Both the position numbers and the translations under genes were made by a program. The notes under the pieces are model-generated. The model was not told where the DNA came from. It saw only the letters and a program-made list of their open reading frames with translations, and searched no databases. A DNA stretch of 64,000 nucleotides from NCBI GenBank assembly GCA_963746805.1, contig CAVVCQ010000008.1, forward strand, positions 1,054,001-1,118,000. Direction: 5' to 3'. The DNA comes from DATHTC01 sp963746805 (GTDB lineage: Bacteria > Actinomycetota > Thermoleophilia > Gaiellales > Gaiellaceae). Below, piece by piece: positions 54,092 to 61,730 of this stretch (positions are counted from its first letter, which is position 1; each line of letters begins with the position of its first letter).

Positions 54092-55981
54092 ATGGCGGGA
54101 GGCGGGAATCCCCTGCAGCGCGTGGCGGTGTGGCTCGATCACCGCTTCGGCTGGCATCGGCTGCCGAAGCCGCTCGGGATCGTCGTGCTCGCGGAGCTGC
54201 GCAAGCTGCTGCGGGACCAGAACCTCTACGACACCGGCCAGCCGACCGGCCTCTCCGTCCCCCACGCCGCCGGTGACCCGGAGACGTCGCGGTACCTCAC
54301 CGGCTCGTTCGCCGTCCCCTCGGGGAACGGCGACGGCGCCGAGCCGCGCTACAAGACCTCGCGCACGATCGACGGCACGTTCAACGACCTCGAGAACCCG
54401 TACATGGGGAGCACGGGCACGCGGTTCGGGCGCAACGTCCCGCTCGAGTACACGTTCCCGGAGACGGAGCCGCGCCTGCTGACGCCGAACCCGCGCCATG
54501 TCAGCCTCGAGCTGCACACGCGCGACGAGTTCGTGCCGGCTACGACGCTCAACGTTCTTGCGGCCGCCTGGCTCCAGTTCGAGGTCCACGACTGGTTCAG
54601 CCACGGCCCGAATGACCCCGACGACCCCTGGCACATCTCGCTCGGCGAGGGTGACGCCTGGCCGCAGAAGTCGATGGAGATCCGGCGGACGCCGCGCGAC
54701 AAGTCGACCGATCCGTCGGGGCCGCAGACCTGGGTGACCGGGGACACGCACTGGTGGGACGGCTCCCAGATCTACGGACGCGAGAAGGAGTTCATCGACA
54801 GGACGCGCACCCGCGAGGGCGGCAAGCTCCGCGTGGACGAGGACGGGCTCCTCCCCGCCGATCTCGACGAGGGGGCCAACTACGCGGACGTGCAGGGCAC
54901 GCACTGGATCGGGCTCGCCGTCCTGCACACGCTGTTCACGCTCGAGCACAACGCGATCTGCGACCGCTTGAAGGCGGAGTACCCGACGTGGACGGACGAC
55001 CAGCTCTACGACCGGGCGCGCCTGATCAACGGCGCGCTCATGGCGAAGATCCACACCGTCGACTGGACGCCCGCGATCATCGCCCACCCGACGACGGTGA
55101 CGGCGATGCACGCGCAGTGGTGGGGGCTCGCCTCGGAATGGGTGAAGCGCCGCTTCGGCCGCATCAGCGCGAGCGAGGTCATCAGCGGCATCCCCGGCTC
55201 GCCGAGCGACCACCACGGCGTCCCGTACTCGCTCACCGAGGAGTTCGTCGCCGTCTACCGGATGCACCCGCTGCTCCCGGACGACTTCTCGTTCCATACG
55301 CTCCGCGACCACGCGCCGATCCTCGAGCTCACCTTCCCGGAGCTGAACGCGCTGCACGCGCGGGACCGCCTGGGTGAGGTCACGATGCCGAATGCCATCT
55401 ACTCGCTCGGCATCGCGCATCCGGGAGCGATCGCGCTCCACAACTTCCCGCGATTCCTGCAGAGCTTCGAGCGCCCGGACGGGTTCCTGATGGATCTCTG
55501 CGCCACCGACATCATGCGCGTCCGCGAGCGCGGCGTCCCGCGGTACACGAAGTTCCGTGAGCTCCTGCACATGACGCCGGTGCGGTCGTTCGAGGAGCTG
55601 ACGCCGAACCGCGAGTGGCAGGAGCAGCTGCGGAGCGTCTACGGCGACGTGGAGGAAGTCGACCTGATGAGCGGCCTCTACGCCGAGCCGCTGCCGAAGG
55701 GGTTCGGATTCAGCGACACCGCCTTCCGGATCTTCATCGTGATGGCGTCTCGCCGGCTGAAGAGCGACCGCTTCTTCACCGACGACTACACGCCCGAGGT
55801 GTACACGCCGGCCGGCCTCGAGTGGGTCGAGTCGAATTCGATGCGCTCGGTTCTCCTCCGGCACTTCCCGGAGCTCGCCCCGGCACTCGAAGGGGTGGCG
55901 AATCCCTTCGCGCCGTGGGTCCGCACGCAGGCGCGGCAGCCGGCGGCTGCCGGCGCCGCGACCCGGGTCGCGCCGCGTTGA
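54092..55981 (+). CDS. Heme peroxidase-fold fatty acid alpha-dioxygenase-like enzyme
   Basis: A 629-residue enzyme of the animal heme peroxidase superfamily. FEVHDWFSHG contains the distal His (166), and the DTHWWDGSQIYG, HTLFTLEHNAICDRL and VYRMHPLLPD segments (proximal His 392) match the plant alpha-dioxygenase/cyclooxygenase group. Such enzymes add O2 to the alpha carbon of fatty acids, giving 2-hydroperoxides that decay to aldehydes one carbon shorter. An ATG at 54092 follows GGGAGGTG. It heads a three-gene run with an FAD oxidase and a SnoaL protein. Substrate in this organism is inferred. Confidence 0.82.
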   Translation: MAGGGNPLQRVAVWLDHRFGWHRLPKPLGIVVLAELRKLLRDQNLYDTGQPTGLSVPHAAGDPETSRYLTGSFAVPSGNGDGAEPRYKTSRTIDGTFNDLENPYMGSTGTRFGRNVPLEYTFPETEPRLLTPNPRHVSLELHTRDEFVPATTLNVLAAAWLQFEVHDWFSHGPNDPDDPWHISLGEGDAWPQKSMEIRRTPRDKSTDPSGPQTWVTGDTHWWDGSQIYGREKEFIDRTRTREGGKLRVDEDGLLPADLDEGANYADVQGTHWIGLAVLHTLFTLEHNAICDRLKAEYPTWTDDQLYDRARLINGALMAKIHTVDWTPAIIAHPTTVTAMHAQWWGLASEWVKRRFGRISASEVISGIPGSPSDHHGVPYSLTEEFVAVYRMHPLLPDDFSFHTLRDHAPILELTFPELNALHARDRLGEVTMPNAIYSLGIAHPGAIALHNFPRFLQSFERPDGFLMDLCATDIMRVRERGVPRYTKFRELLHMTPVRSFEELTPNREWQEQLRSVYGDVEEVDLMSGLYAEPLPKGFGFSDTAFRIFIVMASRRLKSDRFFTDDYTPEVYTPAGLEWVESNSMRSVLLRHFPELAPALEGVANPFAPWVRTQARQPAAAGAATRVAPR

Positions 55982-55991
55982 GGCCGGCAGC

Positions 55992-57428
55992 GTGACGACC
56001 GAGGCGTCCCGCCCGACCGAGGTCGCGCCCGTCGCCTCGGCACAGCCGGCGCGCGCCGGCGGGGTCCCGGTGTGGAACTGGACGAAGGAGCACGTCTCGT
56101 ATCCGCGGGAGGTGGTCGAGGTCGCCGACGTCGGGGAGGTCGCCGCCATCTTGAGCGGCGTCGACGCCTATCCCTCCCCGGTGCGCGGCCTGGCCTCCCG
56201 GCACTCGACGACGCGGTGCGGCGAGGCCGACGGCGGCACCGTGCTCGACGTCCGCCGACTGAACCGGATCCTGCGCATCGGGACCGATTCCGTGACGACG
56301 GAGCCGGGCGCGCTCTACATCGACGTCGCGAAGGAGCTCGAGCGGCACGACCTCCAGTTCTACGTGAACATCGAGCTCGGGAACCTGTCGATGGGCGCGG
56401 CAGCGACCTGCGCGACGAAGGACGCCTCCATGCCCGGCGAGTACGGCCAGGTGAACTCGTACGCCTCGCGGATCAAGTTCGTCACGCCGGCCGGCGAGAC
56501 GGTGGAGGTCACCGAGGACGACCCCGAGCTGCTCCAGGCTGCCCGGTCGAGCTACGGCCTCTTCGGGATCACGACGGAGGTCACCTTCAAGGTGCGGAGG
56601 CTGCAGGCGATGGCCGTGCACCACGAGGTCTACAAGCTGAAGGAGTTCCAGGCGCGCCTGCCCGAGCTGATCGGCCGCGGCGAGTCGATGATGCTCTACA
56701 TCTTCCCCTTCCTCGAGAAGGTCGGAATCGAGTTCCGCCGCTACGCCGGGGACGAGGCGACCATGCGGGCGTCGCGGCCTGCGACGCACCGGGCCTGGTG
56801 GCTCCGCAACAAGGCCTGGAAGACGATTGCGCCGGCCACGAACTGGGCGCTCGAGCGATACGTCCCCTTCCGCCGCCCTCGGTACTTCGCGGTGAACCAG
56901 CTCAACCGGGTGAACCAGCTGATGCTGACGCGGTTCGTCCGCTCCGAGCACACCCTCCCCCCCGACCAGATGATCCGCTACCCGGAGGTGTCCGGGAAGG
57001 CGAAGTACACGTTCAGCATCTGGGGCTTCCCCGAGGAGCAGTACGCGGAGACGCTCGGCGAGTACTTCCGCTTCGCGCAGAGCTACTACCGGAACCGCCA
57101 CTGGCGCCCGAACATGCTGCACGTCGGCTACCGGATCCTGCAGGACCAGAGCTCGCTGTTCTCCTACACCTACGACTGGAACGCGATCACGATCGATCCC
57201 GTCTGCACCGGCGCACCAGGTTGGACGGACTTCCTCGACGCGTACAACGAGTTCTGCATCGACCACGACGGCAAGCCGCTCTTGAACCAGACGCCGCGGA
57301 TCACCCCCGATCAGATGGCGAGGGCCTTCGGCGACCGCGTAGCCCAGTTCGACGCGCACCGGCGCCGCTTCGATCCGGAGAACCGGCTCCTGAACGGCTA
57401 CTTCCGCGAGTTGATGGCGCTCCAGTGA
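55992..57428 (+). CDS. FAD-dependent oxidase, GULO/DHCR24-like
   Basis: A 478-residue flavoprotein with a PCMH-type FAD domain: VSYPREVVEVADVGEVAAIL, VRGLASRHSTTRCGEADGGTVLDVRRLNRI, VTTEPGALYIDVAKELERHDL and NLSMGAAATCATKDASMPGEYGQV, where the usual covalent-flavin His region is only partly kept. The C-terminal half is like sugar-lactone oxidases and sterol delta-24 reductases. GTG start at 55992, 10 bp after the dioxygenase. Its stop overlaps the next start. Substrate unknown, perhaps a lipid given the neighbours. Confidence 0.75.
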   Translation: MTTEASRPTEVAPVASAQPARAGGVPVWNWTKEHVSYPREVVEVADVGEVAAILSGVDAYPSPVRGLASRHSTTRCGEADGGTVLDVRRLNRILRIGTDSVTTEPGALYIDVAKELERHDLQFYVNIELGNLSMGAAATCATKDASMPGEYGQVNSYASRIKFVTPAGETVEVTEDDPELLQAARSSYGLFGITTEVTFKVRRLQAMAVHHEVYKLKEFQARLPELIGRGESMMLYIFPFLEKVGIEFRRYAGDEATMRASRPATHRAWWLRNKAWKTIAPATNWALERYVPFRRPRYFAVNQLNRVNQLMLTRFVRSEHTLPPDQMIRYPEVSGKAKYTFSIWGFPEEQYAETLGEYFRFAQSYYRNRHWRPNMLHVGYRILQDQSSLFSYTYDWNAITIDPVCTGAPGWTDFLDAYNEFCIDHDGKPLLNQTPRITPDQMARAFGDRVAQFDAHRRRFDPENRLLNGYFRELMALQ

Positions 57429-57922
57429 CCGACGCCGCGGCATCGCCCGCGGTCGACGTCGCCCTTCGCTACTTCACGGCGATCGGGAGGCAGGATCTCG
57501 ACGCGGCGCTCGAATGCTGGAAGGAGGGCGGCATCGACCACCTCGCCCCCGTCGGCGAGGTGCGCGCGCCCGAGGGGATCCGGCAGTACTTCGGCAGCCT
57601 CTTCGCTGCGTTCCCGGACTTCACGTACGAGGTCCGCGACGTGATCGCCGACGGGGAGAAGGTCGTCGTGTGGTGGCGGATCCACGGCACGTTCACGGGT
57701 GGGCCGTACGACGGCGTGCGCGCCACCGGCGGCCGCGCCGAGATCGAGGGGCTGGACTACGTGCGCGTCGAGGACGGGCTGATCGTCCGCAACGACTCGT
57801 ACTGGGACGACTCCACCGTCGCGCGCCAGCTCGGGCTCATGCCTGCGAAGGGAAGCCGCCAGGAGCGTGCGCTGAAGGGCCTGCTGAACTTCAAGACCCG
57901 CGTGACGCGCCGACGCCGCTGA
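57425..57922 (+). CDS. SnoaL-like (NTF2-fold) protein
   Basis: A 165-residue small cone-shaped protein. ALRYFTAIGRQDLDAALECWKEGGIDHLAPVGEVRAPEGIRQYFGSLFAAFPDFTYEVRDVIADGEKVVVWWRIHGTF is the SnoaL polyketide-cyclase pattern, with an added basic tail. Members act as isomerases, cyclases or hydrolases on small molecules, or only bind them. GTG start overlaps the FAD oxidase stop (GTGA). Its 3' end overlaps the convergent patatin gene by 32 bp. Confidence 0.78.
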   Translation: MTDAAASPAVDVALRYFTAIGRQDLDAALECWKEGGIDHLAPVGEVRAPEGIRQYFGSLFAAFPDFTYEVRDVIADGEKVVVWWRIHGTFTGGPYDGVRATGGRAEIEGLDYVRVEDGLIVRNDSYWDDSTVARQLGLMPAKGSRQERALKGLLNFKTRVTRRRR

Positions 57923-59765
57923 GCCAGGGGAGCGCCGCGGCGAGCCGGGGAAGGGCGTCGTCCGTCGCGGCTGCGCCGTCTGCGATGTAGCGGCGTCCCT
58001 CGTTGAAGCGCCGTAGCTTCGGGCCGACCAGGTCCGACATCGGCGAGACCGTCACGACCGTCGCGTCAGCGGGGTCGCCGTCGATCCGCGACTGCATGAT
58101 CTCGATCGAGCGGAAGAGAACGGCGGTGGCGGTCGGCGGCGTGCCGTGTGCGGGGACGGCCTCGATGTCGTACTCCGGGTCGAGCCCGCGGCTGCCGAGC
58201 TTGGCCGCGATCACGACGCCGGCGCCCATCCGAGCGGCGACGCTCGCGGGGACGGGATTGAGGACGCCGCCGTCGACGAGCAGCGCTCCCCCGATCGGCG
58301 ACGCCGGGTAGACGCCCGGGATCGAGACGCTCGTGAGCACGGCTTGCCACAGGAAGCCCCGGCGGAAGACGACCTCGCGCTGCTGCCGGATGTCTGCCGC
58401 GACGATCGCCAGCGGGACGTCGAGATCCTCGATCCGCACGTCCGGCGCGACGATCTGCATGTAGCGTCGCATCCCGCGGTTCGAGAGCAGGCTCCGGAGC
58501 GGGAGCGTCAACCGGAACAGGTTCGGGCCGAACTCGTCGAGCGTGTCCGCGATCTGGGCCGGCGTCTGCCCGAGCGCGTAGAGGCCGGCGACGGCCGAGC
58601 CGATCGAGGTGCCTGCGACGTAGTCGATCGGGACGCCGTTCCGGAGCAGCTGCTCGATCACGCCGATATGGGCATAGCCGCGGATGCTCCCCGCGCCGAG
58701 CGCGAGGCCCACCTTGAGGCCGCTCAGGTCGCGCGCCGCCCAGCCGAGCGCTTGACCCGCTGCGGTCGACGACGGCAGCACGCCGTTCGCCATCGACCGG
58801 AGGTCGTCGTCCACGAGCTCCGGGACCGAGACGACCCGATCGTGGTGCGGTCGCAGGGTGGAGCCGGACGACCATCCGCGCACGCAGAGGACGCCGTCGG
58901 GGGAACGGCCGTGAACGTCGCCCTGCTCCAGCCGGACGGTCGTGGCGGTGTGGAGGGCGGGCTCGGTGCCGGCGTCGACCTCCACGACGATGTTCTGGAA
59001 GCGGTCGAACAGCTGGACGAGCGTCTCGTAGAGCGCGTCGGGGGCGTACCGGCCGCGCGGTGCCTCGACCTCGAGGATGGCGACACCGCGACGGGCGTCG
59101 ACGCCGGTCCGGTCCCGTGCGGCCTTGACCAGCGCGCGCAGGTCGGCGTCGGGATCGGAGCGCAGTCCCAGGAAGAGCGTCCGCTCGCGCGTGTGCCAGG
59201 CGAGGCTGCACGCGAGGGAGCAGCCGAGCAGCGGCGGCGCGCCGTCGTTCGCGAGGACGACGAGACGGCCGGGAGCCCGCTTGGCGACGAGGCGGTTCGT
59301 GTGCGCGAGCCGCTCGGCGAGGAGCGTGCCGAGGTTCCGGTAGACCTGCGGGAAACGCTCGCCGAGCTCCGCGAACTCCTCCTCCGTCAGCACGAGCAGG
59401 TCGAGCGCAGCCGTCGACCTGACGGTTGCCGCCGCCGGCTCGCCGGTCAGGAGCGCCATCTCGCCCACCGTGCCGCCGGGGGCGACGCGGCCCACCTCGT
59501 GCTGGCGGCCGTCGGGCCCGGTGACGAGGACGGCGGCGGTGCCCGCGAGCACGACGTAGATCTCGTGGAGCGTGTCGCCTTCGGCGACCACGACGCGGTC
59601 CGGTTCGTACGAGCGCCGCTCGAAGTCGTCGAGGGCACGCGAGAGCTCGTCGACGGGGACGTCGTGGAAGAGGCGGACGTCGTGCGCGACGTCGGCCCAC
59701 CGGCCGTTGTGCTCAGGGACCGTCCGCTGCCCGCGGAGCCGACGCCAGACGCGCAGCGAGGTCAC
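57891..59765 (-). CDS. Patatin-like phospholipase with N-terminal CNB-like domain
   Basis: A 624-residue protein similar in layout to neuropathy target esterase. The CNB barrel covers residues 30-140 (RSYEPDRVVVAEGDTLHEIYVVLAG, GGTVGEMALLTGEPAAATVRS). The cassette reads PAAAT, without the Arg that contacts the cyclic nucleotide phosphate. A middle Rossmann-like region follows. The patatin domain has the oxyanion loop GAGSIRG (357-363), nucleophile Ser 387 in GTSIG, and LVDGGVLNPVP with the catalytic Asp. It should release fatty acids from phospholipids or lysophospholipids. GTG start. Confidence 0.85.
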   Translation of the reverse strand: MTSLRVWRRLRGQRTVPEHNGRWADVAHDVRLFHDVPVDELSRALDDFERRSYEPDRVVVAEGDTLHEIYVVLAGTAAVLVTGPDGRQHEVGRVAPGGTVGEMALLTGEPAAATVRSTAALDLLVLTEEEFAELGERFPQVYRNLGTLLAERLAHTNRLVAKRAPGRLVVLANDGAPPLLGCSLACSLAWHTRERTLFLGLRSDPDADLRALVKAARDRTGVDARRGVAILEVEAPRGRYAPDALYETLVQLFDRFQNIVVEVDAGTEPALHTATTVRLEQGDVHGRSPDGVLCVRGWSSGSTLRPHHDRVVSVPELVDDDLRSMANGVLPSSTAAGQALGWAARDLSGLKVGLALGAGSIRGYAHIGVIEQLLRNGVPIDYVAGTSIGSAVAGLYALGQTPAQIADTLDEFGPNLFRLTLPLRSLLSNRGMRRYMQIVAPDVRIEDLDVPLAIVAADIRQQREVVFRRGFLWQAVLTSVSIPGVYPASPIGGALLVDGGVLNPVPASVAARMGAGVVIAAKLGSRGLDPEYDIEAVPAHGTPPTATAVLFRSIEIMQSRIDGDPADATVVTVSPMSDLVGPKLRRFNEGRRYIADGAAATDDALPRLAAALPWLSGVGASRGS

Positions 59766-59850
59766 CGCGTTGCCGCGCGCTCACGACGACGACGGCTCGC
59801 GCGGGCCATCGGACGATCAAAGCAGCACCGGTGCCGGTGGGTCAACGGCC

Positions 59851-60553
59851 TCAACCCGCGTGCGCGGGCGGCGCGACCAGCAGCGCCTCGACGTCCGGAT
59901 CGGGCGTCTCGAGCGCGAGGTCGAAGACGTCCGCGAGCGCCGCGGCGGCGAGCGGCCTGACCTCGTCCACCGGCACAGGACGGCCGAGCTCGCGCGCGAT
60001 CGTCGTGAACGCCGCGTCCTCGAGGCCGCACGCCGTGATCCACTCGGTGAAGGGAGCCGGGTCGAGGTCGACGTTCAGTGCATAGCCGTGCGTCGTCACC
60101 CAGCGCGAGACGTGGATGCCGATCGAGGCGATCTTCCGCGGCGGCCGCGTCAGCCAGACGCCCGTCAGGCCGTCGATGCGCTCGCCCCGGACGCCGACGG
60201 CGCCGAGGGTCGTGATCAGCGCCTCCTCGAGGTCGCGCACGAAGCGCTTCACGTCCTGACCGTGGCGGGTGAGGTCGAAGATCGGGTAGCAGACGAGCTG
60301 ACCGGGCCCGTGGAACGTCGACTTGCCGCCGCGGTCCGTCTCGACGATCTCGACCTCGGCGCCCTCGGGGATGTGGAGCTCGTCCGCTTCCTGCCGTCCG
60401 CCGTCCGAGCGTCACCACGTTCGGGTGCTCGAGCAGGAGGATCGTGTCGGGACGCGAGCCGGCGGTGACGTCAGCCGCGATGCGCCGCTGCAGCTCCCAC
60501 GCCTCGAGGTACGGCGTCTCGCCGAGGCTCAGGAGGTGCGCGGGCCGGGCCAC
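59851..60553 (-). CDS. lipB: Octanoyltransferase LipB (frameshifted in this sequence)
   Basis: LipB moves octanoate from acyl carrier protein to lipoyl domains. The start (GTG 60553) reads HLLSLGETPYLEAWELQRRI and LLLEHPNVVTLGRRT. The rest is in another frame: ELHIPEGAEVEIVETDRGGKSTFHGPGQLVCYPIFDL, then KRFVRDLEEALI, IASIGIHVSRWVTTHGYALNVDLD and ACGLEDAAFTTIARELG. A single extra base at about 60400-60408 explains the shift. Repaired length is about 233 residues, normal for LipB. Probably a functional gene with a sequence error. Confidence 0.85.
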
Positions 60554-60559
60554 TGGTGC

Positions 60560-60565
60560 AGCGTA
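60560..60565 (-). promoter_or_regulatory. TANNNT -10 box for lipB
   Basis: On the minus strand TACGCT lies 6 nt before the GTG at 60553. Confidence 0.4.
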
Positions 60566-60578
60566 GCGCCGGGCGTGG

Positions 60579-60584
60579 TACGCA
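60579..60584 (+). promoter_or_regulatory. TANNNT-like -10 box for the DUF6941 gene
   Basis: TACGCA lies 7 nt before the GTG at 60592. With the lipB box it makes a compact divergent promoter region of only 38 bp. Confidence 0.3.
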
Positions 60585-60591
60585 TCCGGCC

Positions 60592-61011
60592 GTGAAGGCG
60601 ACGCTGCTGCTCGCGGACTACGCCCGGGTCGCCGACGGGAAGCTCGACGTCCTCGGCGGCGGCTGGTCGCTCATCAACGCCGCCGGCCCGTTCGGCTTCG
60701 CGCTGGCCGGGATCGTGCAGTGCCCGTGGGATCAGACGAACGTCCAGCACGCGTTCCGCCTCGACCTCCTCGATGCGGACGGTCAGGGGATCCCGGGCAC
60801 GGACGGCGAGTCCGTGCACGTCGAGGGTGGCTTCGAGGCCGGCCGCCCGGCGGGGCTGAAGCCGGGGACGCCGCTCGACATCCCCTTCGTCGTCCCGTTC
60901 GGCCCGCTCGAGCTCGCGCCCGGCCGCTACGAGGTACGGCTGTCGATCGACGGCGAGTCACGTGACGGCTGGTCGGCCGCCTTCACCGTCGTCACGGCGC
61001 CGCGGGCTTGA
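60592..61011 (+). CDS. DUF6941-type small protein
   Basis: A 139-residue protein beginning VKATLLLADYARVADGKLDVLGGGWSLINAAG, a pattern found in actinobacterial DUF6941 proteins, and continuing as beta-rich sequence: HAFRLDLLDADGQ, ESVHVEGGFEAG, GRYEVRLSIDGESRDGWSAAFTVV. It reads like a single immunoglobulin-like or C2-like sandwich with no signal peptide. Function unknown. GTG start 38 bp from the divergent lipB. Its end overlaps the convergent SnoaL-like gene by 20 bp. Confidence 0.65.
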   Translation: MKATLLLADYARVADGKLDVLGGGWSLINAAGPFGFALAGIVQCPWDQTNVQHAFRLDLLDADGQGIPGTDGESVHVEGGFEAGRPAGLKPGTPLDIPFVVPFGPLELAPGRYEVRLSIDGESRDGWSAAFTVVTAPRA

Positions 61012-61366
61012 CGTTCCAGTAGCCGCGCTCCTCGACCACGAGGCCGTCGTCGCGGAAGCGAAGGATCGAGATGCCGGCGATGGTCGTCTCGGCGCCGTCT
61101 TCGCTCTCGCGGCTGGTCGCACGCCACTCGACCGCGGCGCGGTCGCCCGCGACGACGACCGGCGCCAGGAACGTCACCTCCGGATCCGGCTCCTCGGAGT
61201 CGAAGGCCCAGGCGGCGTAGCGACCGGGGTCGTCGGGCTCGCGGAACGGCGAGGTGCGGAACGAGACGTCCGGGGCGTACAGGCGTGCCACTCCGTCGGC
61301 GTCGTGCGCGCGCCACGCCCGCTCCCACTCGCGGGCCCAGCGCCGGGCCGCCTCGAGCGTGTCCAC
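60992..61366 (-). CDS. NTF2/SnoaL-like small protein
   Basis: A 124-residue protein from the GTG at 61366 (VDTLEAARRWAREWERAWRAHDADGVARLYAPDVSFRTSPF), the usual opening of this NTF2-like group, followed by EEPDPEVTFLAPVVVAGDRAAVEWRATS and ISILRFRDDGLVVEERGYWN. The frame stays open to a TTG at 61411 that lies in the family 2 repeat; that start would add 15 repeat-derived residues. It may bind or transform a small molecule. No partner gene is evident. Confidence 0.7.
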   Translation of the reverse strand: MDTLEAARRWAREWERAWRAHDADGVARLYAPDVSFRTSPFREPDDPGRYAAWAFDSEEPDPEVTFLAPVVVAGDRAAVEWRATSRESEDGAETTIAGISILRFRDDGLVVEERGYWNVKPAAP

Positions 61367-61400
61367 GAACGGAGTATCGCCGATTCCGAGAATCCGATCC

Positions 61401-61439
61401 GAAAGCGACAAAGCAACAGCCTGTCACTTAGTCATTTTC
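61401..61439 (-). repeat. 35-bp inverted repeat, family 2 copy 2 (diverged)
   Basis: On the minus strand the right half CTGTTGCTTTGTCGCTT is identical to copy 1 at 3859-3893, while the left half differs at four positions. It overlaps a possible TTG start of the NTF2-like gene, as copy 1 overlaps a possible TTG start of the DUF72 gene. Confidence 0.7.
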
Positions 61440-61699
61440 AAATCGGGTTCCGGATTGATCGGACGGGCGGGATCGCCGCGTGCCCCGTCCAGGGGCACAG
61501 CGCATCCCACCCGTCACGACACGCCAAGTCGATTGAGACCAGGTTCCTGGCCGGAGCGCCCGCACCGCAGGTGCGCGCGCGCAGGCGCTCGAACTGCTGG
61601 CTACTGCAGCGAGACAAGGTCACTCGGCCGGAGGGCGGTTTATCCGCCCGGGAGGCCACACCCAGGCCATTCGAAGCCGTCAGGTAGAAGGAGGGGGCT
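61440..61699 (-). other. Gene-free segment with several hairpins
   Basis: No credible ORF. It contains an imperfect inverted repeat of about 24 bp per arm (61462-61486 / 61492-61515), a nested stem at 61554-61590 built on CGCACC/GGTGCG and GAGCGCC/GGCGCTC, and GGGCGG-TTTAT-CCGCCC at 61633-61649. No tRNA, tmRNA, SRP or RNase P signature was found by eye. It may be a 3' untranslated region, an unknown RNA or decayed repeat material. Confidence 0.4.
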
Positions 61700-61726
61700 C
61701 GTGGGGGAACCATGGGTTCCCCCACG
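61700..61726 (-). terminator. Hairpin terminator after the E2 gene
   Basis: CGTGGGGGAACC (61700-61711) and GGTTCCCCCACG (61715-61726) form a perfect 12-bp stem with a 3-nt loop, beginning 4 bp after the E2 stop on the minus strand and followed by a C/T-rich stretch. Confidence 0.75.
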
Positions 61727-61730
61727 CGAC

